Below are positions 6,038 to 6,126 of a DNA stretch of 6,126 nt, piece by piece (positions within the stretch are counted from its first letter, which is position 1; every line of letters begins with the position of its first letter). The notes under the pieces are model-generated. The model was not told the DNA's origin. It saw only the letters and a program-made list of their open reading frames with translations, and did no database searches. A program made the position numbers and the translations under genes. Source of the DNA: Selenomonadaceae bacterium (lineage in GTDB: Bacteria > Bacillota > Negativicutes > Selenomonadales > Selenomonadaceae); assembly GCA_017390245.1 (NCBI GenBank), contig JAFPCE010000095.1:1-6126 (forward strand). Direction: 5' to 3'.

Positions 6038-6126
6038 ATGACACAAGAACCTACGACTCACAAACGCCGCATCCGCTACAGCGGCAAATACCCCCGCTCC
6101 TACAGCGAAAAATACAAAGAACACAA
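6038..6126 (+). CDS. rsmH: Start of probable 16S rRNA (cytosine1402-N4)-methyltransferase RsmH, 3' partial
   Basis: Only 29 codons are visible before the window ends. The peptide starts MTQEPTTHKRRIRYSG and continues KYPRSYSEKYKEH, a strongly basic tail. From memory this resembles the N-terminal extension of RsmH proteins in Clostridia and Negativicutes, which precedes a PEKY block and the methyltransferase fold. RsmH adds the N4 methyl group on C1402 of 16S rRNA in the decoding centre. The start has AAAAGG at 6025-6030, 7 bases before the ATG, and lies 13 bases after the Abi stop, so read-through from the Abi gene is likely. No SAM-binding motif is within view, so the identification rests on the tail alone and could be wrong. 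Confidence 0.55.
   Translation, partial: MTQEPTTHKRRIRYSGKYPRSYSEKYKEH

Overview
The window looks like part of a chromosome from an anaerobic member of the Firmicutes lineage, and a gut-type Negativicute or Clostridia relative is my best guess. The grounds are strong purine-rich ribosome binding sites ahead of nearly every gene, a membrane-type (group 4) [NiFe] hydrogenase, a PAS-type soluble hybrid histidine kinase of a kind common in gut Firmicutes, and the start of an RsmH with the basic N-terminal tail I associate with these lineages. The taxon is inferred from gene content, not from a marker gene. All six genes supported as real, including two cut by the window edges, lie on the plus strand. 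No RNA gene, insertion sequence or CRISPR array was seen.

Region 1 (1-1871) is the end of a group 4 [NiFe] hydrogenase operon. It holds the catalytic large subunit, open at its 5' end, and then one polypeptide that joins a two-cluster ferredoxin domain to the NuoB/HycG-type electron-transfer small subunit. Together they would pass electrons from a ferredoxin-like domain through the proximal cluster to the Ni-Fe site. Membrane subunits would be expected upstream, outside the window. The large subunit keeps all four cysteine ligands but has changed residues around them, and it ends directly after the last cysteine motif.

Region 2 (1872-4912) starts with an AT-rich intergenic stretch of about 156 bases. 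A tightly spaced three-gene set follows: a stand-alone DEDDh 3'-5' exonuclease, a cytoplasmic hybrid histidine kinase with PAS-like, HisKA, HATPase and receiver domains, and a small secreted protein of unknown function. The 22-43 base gaps suggest co-transcription. No partner response regulator or HPt protein is visible.

Region 3 (4913-6126) has a 152-base gap with a Trp-rich 29-codon reading frame of doubtful status, then an Abi_2 (AbiD/AbiF-like) protein with a HEPN-type R-x4-H motif, a probable RNA-targeting phage-defence factor. Thirteen bases further on begins a gene whose first 29 residues resemble the N-terminus of RsmH, the 16S rRNA C1402 N4-methyltransferase. Codon choice changes sharply toward C-ending codons within the 3' part of the Abi gene and stays that way into the next gene.

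The points most worth following up are the altered active-site surroundings of the hydrogenase, the irregular cysteine spacing in its ferredoxin domain, and the Abi/HEPN gene directly ahead of an rRNA methyltransferase gene.
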